DNA of 64,000 nt from Hyphomicrobiaceae bacterium (GTDB taxonomy: Bacteria; Pseudomonadota; Alphaproteobacteria; Rhizobiales; Hyphomicrobiaceae), in NCBI GenBank assembly GCA_022844225.1, contig JALHMC010000006.1, positions 62,001 to 126,000 on the forward strand, in the 5' to 3' direction. The translations under genes and the position numbers were made by a program. Shown here piece after piece: positions 25,878-35,265 of the stretch. The notes beneath the pieces are model-generated. The model was not told where the DNA came from, searched no databases, and worked only from the letters and a program-made list of their open reading frames with translations. Every line of letters starts with the position of its first letter. Within the stretch, counting starts at the first letter, position 1.

Positions 25878-26648
25878 CTACCAGTTCGGCTTCCGCTTCT
25901 CGTTGAAGGCGGCAAGGCCTTCCTTGGCGTCGTCCAGCTCTATGATGTTGCAGATCGTCTCGACGGTATTCTCGATGGCGCGGCGATATTCGTAGTCGTT
26001 GGCACGCATGAAGCTGTCGCGCGCGAGTTGCATCACAGCCGGTGATTTCGACGCCATCTCGGCGGCCAGTTCGCGTGCCTTGGCCAGCACCTGATCGGGC
26101 GGTACGGCATAGTTGATGAGACCGCGCTTCTCGGCCTCGATGGTCGAGATGGGCCGGCCCGAGAACAGCAGCTCGAACGCCTTGTGCCGGCCGATCTGGC
26201 GCGGCAGATGCACGAAGTGCATGGCCGGGATCAGTCCGACGTCGATCTCCGGATAGCCGATCGAGGCCGTGTCGCTGGCAACGATCATGTCGCAAGAGAC
26301 GGCCATGGTGACGCCGGCGGCGCGCGCTGGGCCGGTGAGCGCGGCGATCGTCGGCTTACCGAGGCGGTACTGCGCATCGTGCATGCCGAAGTAGAGCTTC
26401 TCGAGAAAGCGCCGGAGATCGATGCCGCGCCCCGTCTTGATCATGGCGAGGTCCATCCCCGCCGAGAATGCCTTGGAGAAAGCGCTCGTCAGGATCACGG
26501 CGCGGACACCCGGATCAGCCTTGGCTTGGGCATAGGCGGACAGCAGATCCTCGATCAGGGCGTGGTCGATGGCGTTGACGGGGGCACGCCGCATGGTGAT
26601 CTCGGCGACACGGTCGCGGACGGCATAATCGATGTGGACGAGGCTCAC
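25878..26648 (-). CDS. Enoyl-CoA hydratase/isomerase family protein
   Basis: 256-aa crotonase-fold protein if read from GTG 26648, which opens on the first strand (SLVHIDYAVRDRVAEITMRR); the ORF-track start at 26813 adds 55 unsupported residues. The oxyanion-hole regions SKAFSAGMDLAMI and TGPARAAGVTMAVSCDMIVA are present. Of the two hydratase glutamates, the one in YPEI is kept while the other position appears as Thr (GVTMAV), so the reaction may be isomerisation or another crotonase chemistry. It heads the operon with the paired acyl-CoA dehydrogenases. Confidence 0.88.
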   Translation of the reverse strand: MSLVHIDYAVRDRVAEITMRRAPVNAIDHALIEDLLSAYAQAKADPGVRAVILTSAFSKAFSAGMDLAMIKTGRGIDLRRFLEKLYFGMHDAQYRLGKPTIAALTGPARAAGVTMAVSCDMIVASDTASIGYPEIDVGLIPAMHFVHLPRQIGRHKAFELLFSGRPISTIEAEKRGLINYAVPPDQVLAKARELAAEMASKSPAVMQLARDSFMRANDYEYRRAIENTVETICNIIELDDAKEGLAAFNEKRKPNW

Positions 26649-26923
26649 GGGACAGCGGCTCCGGTCGGTGGTGGAACGGCGGTGGACGCCACAGTCGAGC
26701 GCGATCCGAGCGCCGGTGCAAGCAACAATGCGAGCGTGATCGGCTCGGCGGGCAAACGGCATGACCGGTGCCTGTGTGACTTCGTCACCGACGCTGACCT
26801 CAGTCAGCGCCAAGGTGTGCTCCAGAGCATCGCTGCCGCCACCACCGGCTTGCTTGCAGTCAAGGCGGCGGTGGCGGCGCGGTGCATATGTGAAGCAACG
26901 TCAACCCCATGATGGAGCACCTC

Positions 26924-27442
26924 ATGCCTAGCCTCAGCGACAAGGCGTGGTCGCCTTACATGGCCGGCGTCATCATCGGCCTTCTGCAGATCCCGACGTT
27001 TCTGCTGATGGACACGGCACTCGGGGCGTCGTCGTCGTTCGTCACCGTCGGGGCCCACCTCGCGGCTCTCGTGGATCCCGGTGTGGCGCAGATCAAATAC
27101 TTCACCTCGCATATGGCCGGCGCCAAGAACTGGTGGCAGGTGGCGGTCGTCGTCGGTATCGCCATCGGCGCCTTCGTGTCTATGAAGCTGTCGGGGTCCA
27201 GGCGGCCAGCAGTCTCGGCGGTCTGGGCAAGGGCCACAGGCGCCACTTCGCTCGCAGGGCGCGCCCCCATCGCGTTCTTTGCTGGCTTTCTGATGCTGCT
27301 CGGCGCCCGCATCGCCGGTGGTTGCACCTCCGGTCACGGCATTTCCGGTATGGCGCAACTCTCGGTCGGCTCGACGGTCGCCGTCGCGGCGATGTTTGCG
27401 GGCGGGATGCTGGTCGCCAATCTGTTCTTCAAGCGCGTCTGA
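26924..27442 (+). CDS. YeeE/YedE family half-permease (first component)
   Basis: 172-aa membrane protein with about four to five hydrophobic segments, from ATG 26924 (GGAG seven bases upstream; earlier ATGs at 26909 and 26912 are possible). The conserved signature RIAGGCTSGHGISGMAQLS near residue 130 contains the Cys used by YeeE-type carriers for thiosulfate or related sulfur species. It is half the length of E. coli YeeE and is followed by the partner half at 27466, like the PmpA/PmpB arrangement. Confidence 0.88.
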   Translation: MPSLSDKAWSPYMAGVIIGLLQIPTFLLMDTALGASSSFVTVGAHLAALVDPGVAQIKYFTSHMAGAKNWWQVAVVVGIAIGAFVSMKLSGSRRPAVSAVWARATGATSLAGRAPIAFFAGFLMLLGARIAGGCTSGHGISGMAQLSVGSTVAVAAMFAGGMLVANLFFKRV

Positions 27443-27465
27443 GATCTGCTGACAAGGAGAGTGCC

Positions 27466-28089
27466 ATGACTGTTCTCACCGGCATCCTGATCGGACTAGC
27501 GACCGGTATTGTCTTCGGCTTCGTGCTGGAGAAATCACGCGTGTTCGAGCCCGGCATCATCGTCGGGCAGATGCAGCTTCGCAGCTTCATCATGCTGAAG
27601 GTTTTCCTTGCCGCCGTGATCACCGGCCTGATCGCGCTCGCCGTGATGCACGGCGCGTTCGGGGTAAAGCTCTCGCTGAAGCCGCTGGTGTGGCAGGCCG
27701 ACATCATCGGCGGGCTGGTCCTCGGTGCGGGGATCGCGCTCGCGGGAGCGTGCCCCGGCACCTCGCTCGCCCAGGTCGGTGCCGGCTATCGGGATGCCTG
27801 GTTCGTCGTTCTCGGAGGCATCGCCGGAGCTGTGTTCTACGGCTACTTCGATACAAGCATTACGGCGTTCTTCGCCGAGAAAGGGGCCAAGGTCACGTTC
27901 GCTGAACTCGCCGGCTACCCGTTCTGGATGGTGGCGATCGGATTTGCGGCCGTGCTGACGATCTTCCTCGTCGCCCTCGAGCGCATGATCCCTTGGCGCC
28001 AGGAGGTGGGGACCAACGTCGATGGGGTCTTGCCCCAGGATGCGGTGACGGGATCTGCGCCGAGCCGTGAGACCTCACATCGGGCCTGA
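27466..28089 (+). CDS. YeeE/YedE family half-permease (second component)
   Basis: 207-aa membrane protein from ATG 27466 with AAGGAGA upstream. It contains the matching Cys signature IALAGACPGTSLAQVGAGYR near residue 98 and about five hydrophobic segments. The C-terminal 40 residues are polar. It follows the first half by 23 bases, so the two are co-expressed. No rhodanese, TusA or sulfurtransferase gene is next to them. An intrinsic terminator follows the gene. Confidence 0.88.
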   Translation: MTVLTGILIGLATGIVFGFVLEKSRVFEPGIIVGQMQLRSFIMLKVFLAAVITGLIALAVMHGAFGVKLSLKPLVWQADIIGGLVLGAGIALAGACPGTSLAQVGAGYRDAWFVVLGGIAGAVFYGYFDTSITAFFAEKGAKVTFAELAGYPFWMVAIGFAAVLTIFLVALERMIPWRQEVGTNVDGVLPQDAVTGSAPSRETSHRA

Positions 28090-28114
28090 ACTCGGCGTGG
28101 TGACAGCTTGAAGA

Positions 28115-28145
28115 GGGGCGCCCTGATCGGGTGCCCCATTTTCTT
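28115..28145 (+). terminator. Rho-independent terminator after the YeeE pair
   Basis: GGGGCGCCC (28115-28123) and GGGTGCCCC (28129-28137) form a nine-pair stem with one G-T pair and the loop TGATC, followed directly by ATTTTCTT. It lies 26 bases after the stop of the second YeeE half. Confidence 0.8.
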
Positions 28146-28232
28146 GGGCCCCTGGTCCGCCAGTGAGGCCGCACTTGCGCGTTGGCGATGGCTGCGTCAG
28201 TTTCGCGCCGAACGAGGGGCTCGGGAGGAACG

Positions 28233-28661
28233 ATGAGCAGCTACGCGAAACGGTCGGTCACGGCGGAAAGCGCACTGGTGGCGGTGCAAGGAGCGGTGGC
28301 CAAGGCACGCCAGCTCGGCCATTCCATGTCGGTCGTCGTCAGTGATGAGACGGGGACTACCAAGGTCGTGATGCGAATGGACGGCGCTTCCGAGGCGACG
28401 CTCAGGATTGCCGGCGACAAGGCTTACACGGCGGCTTCACTTGGGCGTCCGACGCATGCGCTCTGGGATTTCGTGAAGAACGATCCGCCGCTGCTCCATG
28501 GTCTCGTCAACTATCCTCGGATCATCGTCTTCGGTGGCGGCTATCCACTCGTGGAGGACGGCAAGGTCATCGGCGCCATCGGTGTATCGGGCGGGCATTA
28601 CAGCGACGATATGGAAGTGGCCCGTGCCGGGTTACAGGCCATCGGAGCCCCGGTCGGCTAG
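28233..28661 (+). CDS. GlcG/HbpS family (DUF336) protein
   Basis: 142-aa single-domain protein from ATG 28233 (GGGAGGAA upstream). Family features: VTAESALVAVQGAVAKARQL at the N-terminus, the central VVVSDETGTTKVVMRMDGA, KAYTAASLGRPT and FGGGYPLVEDGKVIGAIGVS, ending in GLQAIG. HbpS relatives bind haem and GlcG relatives accompany glycolate or diol genes, but many members have no known role. It stands alone between a terminator and the convergent bactofilin gene. Confidence 0.9.
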   Translation: MSSYAKRSVTAESALVAVQGAVAKARQLGHSMSVVVSDETGTTKVVMRMDGASEATLRIAGDKAYTAASLGRPTHALWDFVKNDPPLLHGLVNYPRIIVFGGGYPLVEDGKVIGAIGVSGGHYSDDMEVARAGLQAIGAPVG

Positions 28662-28686
28662 CGGAGATACAGTCATCCGCGCCCGG

Positions 28687-29196
28687 TCAAGTCGCAGGTG
28701 CAACGCCCTCGAGACCTATCGGCAGCGGCAGTTCGGGACGTTGTACGCCTGCGGTCGGATCATCCATCCGCCGTGACTTGCCCTCGAAGAAGGCACCCTG
28801 TTCGATGGCGAGCTGACTGTGGAAGATATCGCCTTCGACCTTGCTCGAGGACTGTAGAACGACGCGTTTGCCGCGGATCGAGCCCATTACGAGACCACGT
28901 ACGATGACCTCGTCGGCGACAAGCCCACCCGTGATCCGCGCCGTCTCACCAACCACGATATTGGCTGCGTGCAGGTCGCCCTGGACCTCACCATCGATCT
29001 GGATCTCGCCCTTTGAGACGAGATTGCCGATGATGACGAGATCGGCACCGATGCGCGATTCACCACCACCTCTGGTCGCGCCAGGCCGCCCCATCGTCGG
29101 ATTTGCGCTCGGCATGGGGCCGCTCGGAGGGATGGGCGGCGATGCCCGAGAGAGATCGAACGCTGTCGGCTCCTTGTCCGGCTTCTTCGTGAACAT
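28687..29196 (-). CDS. Bactofilin (polymer-forming cytoskeletal protein)
   Basis: 169 aa from ATG 29196 (GGGGAG upstream). A disordered, Pro-rich N-terminus of about 45 residues leads into the bactofilin beta-helix: SRIGADLVIIGNLVSKGEIQ, IDGEVQGDLHAANIVVGETA, VRGLVMGSIRGKRVVLQSSS and KVEGDIFHSQLAIEQGAFFE. The C-terminal tail is short. Bactofilins polymerise without nucleotide and guide local cell-wall growth. The M23 peptidase often encoded beside it is not present here. Confidence 0.93.
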   Translation of the reverse strand: MFTKKPDKEPTAFDLSRASPPIPPSGPMPSANPTMGRPGATRGGGESRIGADLVIIGNLVSKGEIQIDGEVQGDLHAANIVVGETARITGGLVADEVIVRGLVMGSIRGKRVVLQSSSKVEGDIFHSQLAIEQGAFFEGKSRRMDDPTAGVQRPELPLPIGLEGVAPAT

Positions 29197-29424
29197 GACT
29201 CGAACTCCCCTCACTGCAGTCGTTGCTGCAACCCCCCGGAGGCAGCACTAGATCGTTACTACTTCACGCCGGCAAGAGTCGATTCTTACGCTCGTCTCCA
29301 GTCGCGCAGCAGACTTGTCGATCATCGTCACGCCACGAGTGCCGATTTCGATTACCATGCCTTGTCCCGTTGGTCATGAGCGGCTGTCCAAAAAATTACC
29401 GACAGCGGTCGTCCGACGACACCT

Positions 29425-30279
29425 TCACGAAAATCGACCGACGGCGACAAGAGGCTTGTAGAATCCCGAAGTGAGTCCGGCTTCCGCGCGCGCGCGATCA
29501 TTGAACGGCGGCTTGATCGGACCTCGAAAATTCTGCCGCACGATGTAATGGAAGAGCGGCTCTGGGGCACACCCCTCGCGCTCCGCGAGGAAGCGGAACC
29601 ATTTGGCGCCGCATGCGACATGCCTCATCTCGTCGCGGTAGATGACTTCGAGCACGTCGGCCGACGATCGATCACCCGCAGCCTCGAGGCTCGCGATCAA
29701 GGCAGGGCTGACGTCGAGGCCCCTAGCCTCGAGCACGAGCGGTACGACCGCGATGCGAGCGATGAGGCTGTGGCCAGTCGCTTGCGCGGCCTGCCAGAGC
29801 CCGTCGTGGGCCGGAAGGTCGCCATAGGCCGCATCCAGCTCTCCGAGCCTCTGCGACACCAATGTGAAGTGTTCGGCCTCCTCCAGCCCCACGCCGACCC
29901 AATCGTCAAAAAAGCTGCGCGGCAACGGCTCGCGCGCGAAGCGCCCGATCAGGTCCCAGGTCATGTCGACGGCATTGAGCTCGATATGGGCGAGCGAATG
30001 GAGCAGCGCAACTCGACCTCGCGCGCCATGCGAGGAGCGCCGTGGCATCTCTCGCGGAGGCAGGAGGAGGGGACGATCGGGCCGACCCGGGCGGTCCGGC
30101 ATTGCGTGCTGGACGCTTAGGGCGCCGAGCGACAGCGCCCGCTCACGCCAGGTGCGTGCCGTGAGCCGGGCGAGACGCACCTTTTCTGCAGGATCGCCGG
30201 CTGCAACAATCGCCCGTGCGCCGTCGACGAGGCTCCGGGGGGTATCGCTGGCCGGTCCGTCGGAAGCGGATGGCGTCAC
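29425..30279 (-). CDS. DUF455 family ferritin-like protein
   Basis: 284 aa. The pattern HSLAHIELNAVDMTWDLIGR, VGVGLEEAEHFTLVSQRL and VIYRDEMRHVACGAKWF provides repeated Glu and E-x-x-H residues, as expected for the four-helix ferritin-like (diiron or manganese) fold of DUF455. Its biochemical role is unknown. Its start overlaps the stop of the upstream peroxiredoxin gene by four bases (ATGA), so the two are translationally coupled, suggesting a role in oxidative stress. Confidence 0.9.
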   Translation of the reverse strand: MTPSASDGPASDTPRSLVDGARAIVAAGDPAEKVRLARLTARTWRERALSLGALSVQHAMPDRPGRPDRPLLLPPREMPRRSSHGARGRVALLHSLAHIELNAVDMTWDLIGRFAREPLPRSFFDDWVGVGLEEAEHFTLVSQRLGELDAAYGDLPAHDGLWQAAQATGHSLIARIAVVPLVLEARGLDVSPALIASLEAAGDRSSADVLEVIYRDEMRHVACGAKWFRFLAEREGCAPEPLFHYIVRQNFRGPIKPPFNDRARAEAGLTSGFYKPLVAVGRFS

Positions 30280-30743
30280 GCTTCGAGCGCCTTCACGGCA
30301 GCGAGCACCTCTTCCGCATGGCCCGGAACCTTAACTTTGCGCCAGACACGGGCAACCTTCCCTTTTGGGTCGATGAGAAAGGTCGAGCGGTCGACGCCCA
30401 TGTACTTGCGGCCATACATGGATTTCTCGACCCATACGCCGAAGGCTTCGATGGCTTCCCGCTGCGGGTCTGCTGCGAGATCGATGCCGAGATCGTACTT
30501 CGAGCGGAACTTGGCGTGACTTTCGATGGTGTCCGGTGAAATGCCGATCACCCGCGCGCCGGCGGCAGCGAATGCGGGAGCCAGCTCCGTGAACGCCTGC
30601 GCTTCCTTGGTGCAGCCTGACGTGTCGTCCTTCGGATAAAAATAGACCACCACGGGCTTTCCTTTCAGCCCGGACAATTTGACCCTGTCACCGGAATCGG
30701 TCGCCAAGTCGAAATCCGGCGCCTTCTGCCCTTCTTCGGCCAT
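30276..30743 (-). CDS. bcp: Peroxiredoxin, BCP/PrxQ type with a single cysteine
   Basis: 155-aa thioredoxin-fold peroxidase from ATG 30743 (AAAGGAAGG upstream). The peroxidatic Cys is C44 in YPKDDTSGCTKEA, followed by the conserved FGVWVEKSMYGRKYMGV and RSTFLIDPKGKV. C44 is the only Cys in the protein: the usual resolving Cys five residues later is Gln. It should therefore act as a 1-Cys enzyme using an external thiol. Coupled to DUF455. Confidence 0.95.
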   Translation of the reverse strand: MAEEGQKAPDFDLATDSGDRVKLSGLKGKPVVVYFYPKDDTSGCTKEAQAFTELAPAFAAAGARVIGISPDTIESHAKFRSKYDLGIDLAADPQREAIEAFGVWVEKSMYGRKYMGVDRSTFLIDPKGKVARVWRKVKVPGHAEEVLAAVKALEA

Positions 30744-30882
30744 GCCCGCCTTCCTTTCGTCTCTTTTCGGTTTGAGATCGACGCTCCTGACGTAGTCGAG
30801 ATGACGGAGCTTCGCCAGGGGGGCTGGCAAGGCAGTACCGGTCTGTTTCGTCGTTCCAGGACAGGTCTTTGGCCGTGGAGCG

Positions 30883-33800
30883 ATGGGCCGAGCGGACCAA
30901 TCCGCGGTAGGAGTGTCGCCTGCCGCTTCAAGGGGAGAATTTGTGGGCTCGGCGCGAGACGGCGACAACTCGGGAGACGGTAATGCGGCCCGCACGCCCT
31001 TGCGCGGTCGCACTGTCGAAGATTTGCGCACCACGCCGCGGAGCCGCCCTGGGGCTACGCCAAACACCTATCGAGCAGCGGCCGATCCGCGTACCGAGCC
31101 GTCGCGAGGTGCAGCGCCCGAGGCGCGCGCAATAGCGACCCGAGAGCGGCATCGCCCGTTTCGCGTCCTTTTGACGCCACTGCGCTGGATCGCCGTCTCG
31201 ATCGGCGCTTTCGTGCCGCTCGTCCTGCTCGGCCTTGGCCTCGTCTACCTCAAATTGCTCTATGGCGCCGTTCCGCTCCACTTTCTAGTGGAGCCCATCC
31301 GCCAAGCATTGGCCGCCGAGCTGGATGGATTGGATGTCGCCGTTGCCGACGCGGCGCTGCATCGCAATCCGAACGGCGGCTATGAGGTGCGCCTCACGGA
31401 TCTGCGCCTATCGGCCAAGACAGGCGATACGGCGGTGCGCGCTGCAGAGGCCATCGTCGATCTCGAACCACGCGCCTTGTGGTCGGGCCATGTTGCGGCT
31501 TCGCGGATTGTTCTTGTCGGTCCACGACTCGCGCTGTCTCAGGACGAGGCGCGCATGCCCGGCTTTGCTGCGCCGTCCTGGCCCTCGGCGAGTAGCCCGG
31601 CGCCTTCCGAAGCACTGCCCGCGTCTGGTGCCGGCACACCTCAGGCTCGCGACTCTGGGGAGCGGATCGACCTTGCGCGTGCGGTGGCGGAAGCCATGGC
31701 GCATCTGCGAACCAGCGGTGACGCCGCCTCTCACTTGCGAACGTTTGGCGTGCGCAATGCGACGCTCGAGGTCGAGGAGCGCGGTCGACGGACCATCTGG
31801 CTCGTGCCGGAAATGGAGGTGGCACTCGATCATCTGAAGCGCCGGAGCGTGATTTCGGGACAGGGTCGCATCGCGGCTGGTGGAGTGCCGTTCGGTGTCG
31901 AGTTCCGTCTGGAAGAAATCGGTAAGGCCGGCGCACTGAAACTCGAGACCAGGGTCGAAGGCCTCAGTCTTCCGGCACTCGCACGCAATCTGCCGCATCT
32001 CGGCCTCCTGGCAGCGCTGGACGTTCCGGTGACGGCGCGCGGCGACATGGAGTTGACGCGTGACGGGCATATTGTCGAGGGTCGCTTCGACGTCGCACTG
32101 GGGCGCGGCAGCTTGTTGCCTGAGGCACTGGGCGGATTGGCGGTGGGTATCGAAGGCGGTCGGCTGTCGTTTCGCTACGCTGGCGCAGAGAAGCGACTGA
32201 CGCTGGCGCCAAGCAAGCTTGAGTTTGATGGCAGTTGGGTTCGGCTCGAGGGAGATCTCACTCAGGTCGCCGCAGCCGGCGATGCGCTTCACGGCTGGCA
32301 AATAGACCTCGCCTCGAGCGAGGGGGCATTGACGGCAACCCGCGATCGCGCGGCGATTCCGATCGACGCGCTTGCACTCCGCGCTCGGCTGTGGCCGGCG
32401 AGCGGGGCCTCTGAACTCCTCTCGCTCGTGTTCAAGGCTGGCGGGGCCCAGCTGGAGGCTCGCGGTACGATGATCGGTGGCGAAGAACGGAGCGCCACTC
32501 TCGAGGGTCGTATCGGGGCCATGCAGGCGGATAAAATAAAGGCATTCTGGCCGGCCGGCGTCGCGGGGAGTGCGCGGGCCGCTTTCCTGGAGCGGCTCGT
32601 GGCTGGAAAGCTGAACGGCGGCACCTTCCGAGTTGCCACAGTCGCGGGACGCGCAACGCCAGCGATATCGCTCTCGCTCGAAGCCGAGGGCATCGCGCTC
32701 GCATCCGTGAGCGGCCTCGCGCCGGTCACGGTGCCGCGCGTCCTGCTTGCTCGGGAGGACGACCGGATCGAGATCTCGATTCCTGAAGCGCACTTCGCTG
32801 CATCGCCGACGCGTCGGGCGAGCATCAAGGGCGGCTCGATCGTGATCACCGGCCTCGACCGCCCCGTTCCCGTCGCCGAGATCACCGGACGCGGGCAGAC
32901 GACGATCGCAACGCTGGTCGAGATCGCCGGACGCGAGACGGTGGGGCTTCTCGCACCAGGGCAGGCGCCCGCAGGTGCCGACGGCAAAGTCGACGCCCAG
33001 TGGCGCGCGACCGTCCCCGTCGCTGAGCAGATTGCGCTGGCGGACACGAAAATCGAGGCCAAGCTCCGAATCACCGATGGCCGCATTCCGAATGTCGTGG
33101 GTCCACACGATGTAACCGGCGCGTCGTTCACGATTGGCGCCACCGACCGAGCCATCGACGTCAAGGGTGAACTCCTGGTGGCGGGCATCCTCGCCAAGGC
33201 CGGCGGGCAGTGGGTCCTTGGGGAAAGCCATGACCGGCAGTCGCCATTTGTTGTCACGACCCGTCTCGATGGTGCTGACCGGCGCCGTCTCGGCCTCGGC
33301 CTCGACGAAGAGGTGCTTGGTGAGGTGCCGGTCGAGGTGCAACTCGCGCCGGCGAGCGACGAGCCGGGTAAGGTTCGGGTCAGCGCCGATCTCACCGGCG
33401 CCGAGCTGCAGCTCGGTGGATTGGCCTGGCACAAGCCGACCGGCCGCACCGCACGCCTGTCGTTCGAGGTGGTCCGGCCCAAAGGCTCGCGAACGCTCGA
33501 GTTGCAGGACTTCAAGCTGTCTGGCGACAGTATCGCCATCGACGGCACCGTGAGCCTGGGCCCCGATGGACAGCCGATCGCCTACCGGTTTCCGGGCTTC
33601 TCGCTCAACGTCGTGAGCAATCTCGAGGTGGAGGGTGTCCGCCGGTCGGACAAGGTCTGGGACGTGAAGGCGCGAGGCAAGACGTTCGACGGCGGTGCCA
33701 TCATGCGCTCCCTCTATGCTGTCGAGACCCAGCGATCGTCGAAATCGACCGGCGCAATGGACCTGGACGCGCGCATCGACACCCTGATCGGTGTCAACGA

Positions 33801-34704
33801 TACGACCGTCAAGCACGCTCATCTCGTATTGCGCCGTCGTGGGGACGCGATCATGGGGCTCGAGTTCAAGGGCTTGATGGACGGCGGCAAGCCGGTCGAG
33901 GCTCGCCTCATGCCCGGGCCGGCTCGCGTCGTTCAGGTCGACACGACCGATGCCGGGCAAGCCTTGAAGACGATCGGCTTCTACACCAGCATGATCGGCG
34001 GGGTGGGGACCTTGAGAGTGCATCTGGACGGTCGCGCAGGAGCCGAGCGGGGCGGCGAGATCAAGGTGTCGAAGTTCCGAATCCAGGGCGACCCGATCGT
34101 CAGCGAATTGGTTCAGGGAGTGGACGAGAGCCAACCGGCCATTGCAACCGGCAAGGTTCGTCCCGCGCGCCGGGTCGTCCGCGAGGAGATCGCATTCGAT
34201 ATGCTGCGCGGCAGTTTCGCGAGCGGCAATGGTCAGGTGGCGATCGAAGGTCTGAATGCCGCCGGCCCGATGATCGGCGCGAGCGTGCGCGGCAAGATGG
34301 ATTTTCGCACCCGTTCGTTGTCCCTCGGCGGCACGTACGTGCCACTCTCTGGCCTGAACCGCGCACTGGCGGGGATACCGATATTCGGAGAGATACTGAC
34401 CGGACCTCGCGGGGACGGCATCATCGGCATCACCTTCGCAGTAGACGGGCCTATGGCCAGTCCGAATGTGATCATCAATCCGTTGTCCATGGTCGCCCCC
34501 GGTGTGCTCCGCGAGATCTTCCAGATGGTGCCCGAGAACCCGCGCGTGACGCCGCAGGAGGCCATTGTCACGGCACCCGGTGGAGGCCCTCGCGTCCGCT
34601 CCAGCCAACCCGAGACCTTCCGAGGGGGCGCGGCTGCTCCGACCCAGCCGCGAGTGCTCGACGGCTGGTCATCGAAGTCGCAGCCGCCGACAGGTGGCCG
34701 CTAA
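30883..34704 (+). CDS. Large AsmA-like / DUF3971 protein (YhdP-TamB-like)
   Basis: 1273 aa with a GGAG five bases before ATG 30883. A Pro/Arg-rich cytosolic N-terminus of about 100 residues precedes one membrane helix (WIAVSIGAFVPLVLLGLGLV, residues about 102-122). The rest is a long periplasmic beta-rich repetitive region (DUF3971-like), closing with an AsmA-type C-terminal domain (SKFRIQGDPIVSELVQG, LRGSFASGNGQVAIEGLNA, LSLGGTYVPLSGLNRALAGI and PNVIINPLSMVAPGVLREIF). Proteins of this fold act as lipid-transfer bridges between membranes. The Pro-rich tail may be flexible. It is divergent from the peroxiredoxin gene. Confidence 0.9.
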   Translation: MGRADQSAVGVSPAASRGEFVGSARDGDNSGDGNAARTPLRGRTVEDLRTTPRSRPGATPNTYRAAADPRTEPSRGAAPEARAIATRERHRPFRVLLTPLRWIAVSIGAFVPLVLLGLGLVYLKLLYGAVPLHFLVEPIRQALAAELDGLDVAVADAALHRNPNGGYEVRLTDLRLSAKTGDTAVRAAEAIVDLEPRALWSGHVAASRIVLVGPRLALSQDEARMPGFAAPSWPSASSPAPSEALPASGAGTPQARDSGERIDLARAVAEAMAHLRTSGDAASHLRTFGVRNATLEVEERGRRTIWLVPEMEVALDHLKRRSVISGQGRIAAGGVPFGVEFRLEEIGKAGALKLETRVEGLSLPALARNLPHLGLLAALDVPVTARGDMELTRDGHIVEGRFDVALGRGSLLPEALGGLAVGIEGGRLSFRYAGAEKRLTLAPSKLEFDGSWVRLEGDLTQVAAAGDALHGWQIDLASSEGALTATRDRAAIPIDALALRARLWPASGASELLSLVFKAGGAQLEARGTMIGGEERSATLEGRIGAMQADKIKAFWPAGVAGSARAAFLERLVAGKLNGGTFRVATVAGRATPAISLSLEAEGIALASVSGLAPVTVPRVLLAREDDRIEISIPEAHFAASPTRRASIKGGSIVITGLDRPVPVAEITGRGQTTIATLVEIAGRETVGLLAPGQAPAGADGKVDAQWRATVPVAEQIALADTKIEAKLRITDGRIPNVVGPHDVTGASFTIGATDRAIDVKGELLVAGILAKAGGQWVLGESHDRQSPFVVTTRLDGADRRRLGLGLDEEVLGEVPVEVQLAPASDEPGKVRVSADLTGAELQLGGLAWHKPTGRTARLSFEVVRPKGSRTLELQDFKLSGDSIAIDGTVSLGPDGQPIAYRFPGFSLNVVSNLEVEGVRRSDKVWDVKARGKTFDGGAIMRSLYAVETQRSSKSTGAMDLDARIDTLIGVNDTTVKHAHLVLRRRGDAIMGLEFKGLMDGGKPVEARLMPGPARVVQVDTTDAGQALKTIGFYTSMIGGVGTLRVHLDGRAGAERGGEIKVSKFRIQGDPIVSELVQGVDESQPAIATGKVRPARRVVREEIAFDMLRGSFASGNGQVAIEGLNAAGPMIGASVRGKMDFRTRSLSLGGTYVPLSGLNRALAGIPIFGEILTGPRGDGIIGITFAVDGPMASPNVIINPLSMVAPGVLREIFQMVPENPRVTPQEAIVTAPGGGPRVRSSQPETFRGGAAAPTQPRVLDGWSSKSQPPTGGR

Positions 34705-34871
34705 CAGTCATCTCCATCCTATGGCGACCGCGAGGACCGAAGCCCATCACGCTGGACTACTCGCGATGCGCTGCCCGGTAGGATTTCATTAAGGCAAAAG
34801 CGCTAAATTGGCGCCCGGATGATTACGTGCACTCAATGTTCAGTGCCTTGAGTGAACCGTGAGGCGAAATC

Positions 34872-35240
34872 ATGATTAACTATTCTGATACGGCCTCTGC
34901 AACACCGGTGAGGGCGTCTCGGCTCATGGCGACCTTGATGGGTCTGAATGGGATCGTTTCGAGCGCCATTCTGTTCGCCTGGACATATATCGCGCTCTTT
35001 GTCGCCGAGCCGCTCTCCTGGGCCACTTGGATGCCGATCTCGCGAGGCCACGGGTTCACCGGCGTACTGGATTATCCCTTCGTCATGCTTTGGGTAATGC
35101 CGCTGATCGGTATCTTTGGCGCGTGGGTCGGCTTACAGGGTGGCCGTAAGCCTCTTGCCTATGCGTTCGTAATGGTGCCGCTGGGCATGCTCGCGATGGT
35201 CATGGGCTGGTATCACCTGGTGCCGACGGACTGGCACTGA
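34872..35240 (+). CDS. Hypothetical small membrane protein
   Basis: 122 aa. Hydrophobic segments near residues 25-46 (GIVSSAILFAWTYIALFV), 68-90 (FVMLWVMPLIGIFGAWVGL) and 96-114 (AYAFVMVPLGMLAMVMGWY) suggest three membrane helices; the C-terminus is short (HLVPTDWH). I do not recognise a family. GTGAGGCGAAATC lies upstream of the ATG. Its codon usage looks ordinary. It sits alone between the AsmA-like gene and the convergent erpA. Confidence 0.6.
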   Translation: MINYSDTASATPVRASRLMATLMGLNGIVSSAILFAWTYIALFVAEPLSWATWMPISRGHGFTGVLDYPFVMLWVMPLIGIFGAWVGLQGGRKPLAYAFVMVPLGMLAMVMGWYHLVPTDWH

Positions 35241-35265
35241 ATCGCTACTCTGAGCCCAAGGCGGT

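Noticed and set aside
31408-34608. 1066-codon open frame on the minus strand opposite the AsmA-like gene
   Set aside because: It mirrors the codon pattern of the real plus-strand gene, has His/Arg/Asp-rich composition without domains, and no start signal.
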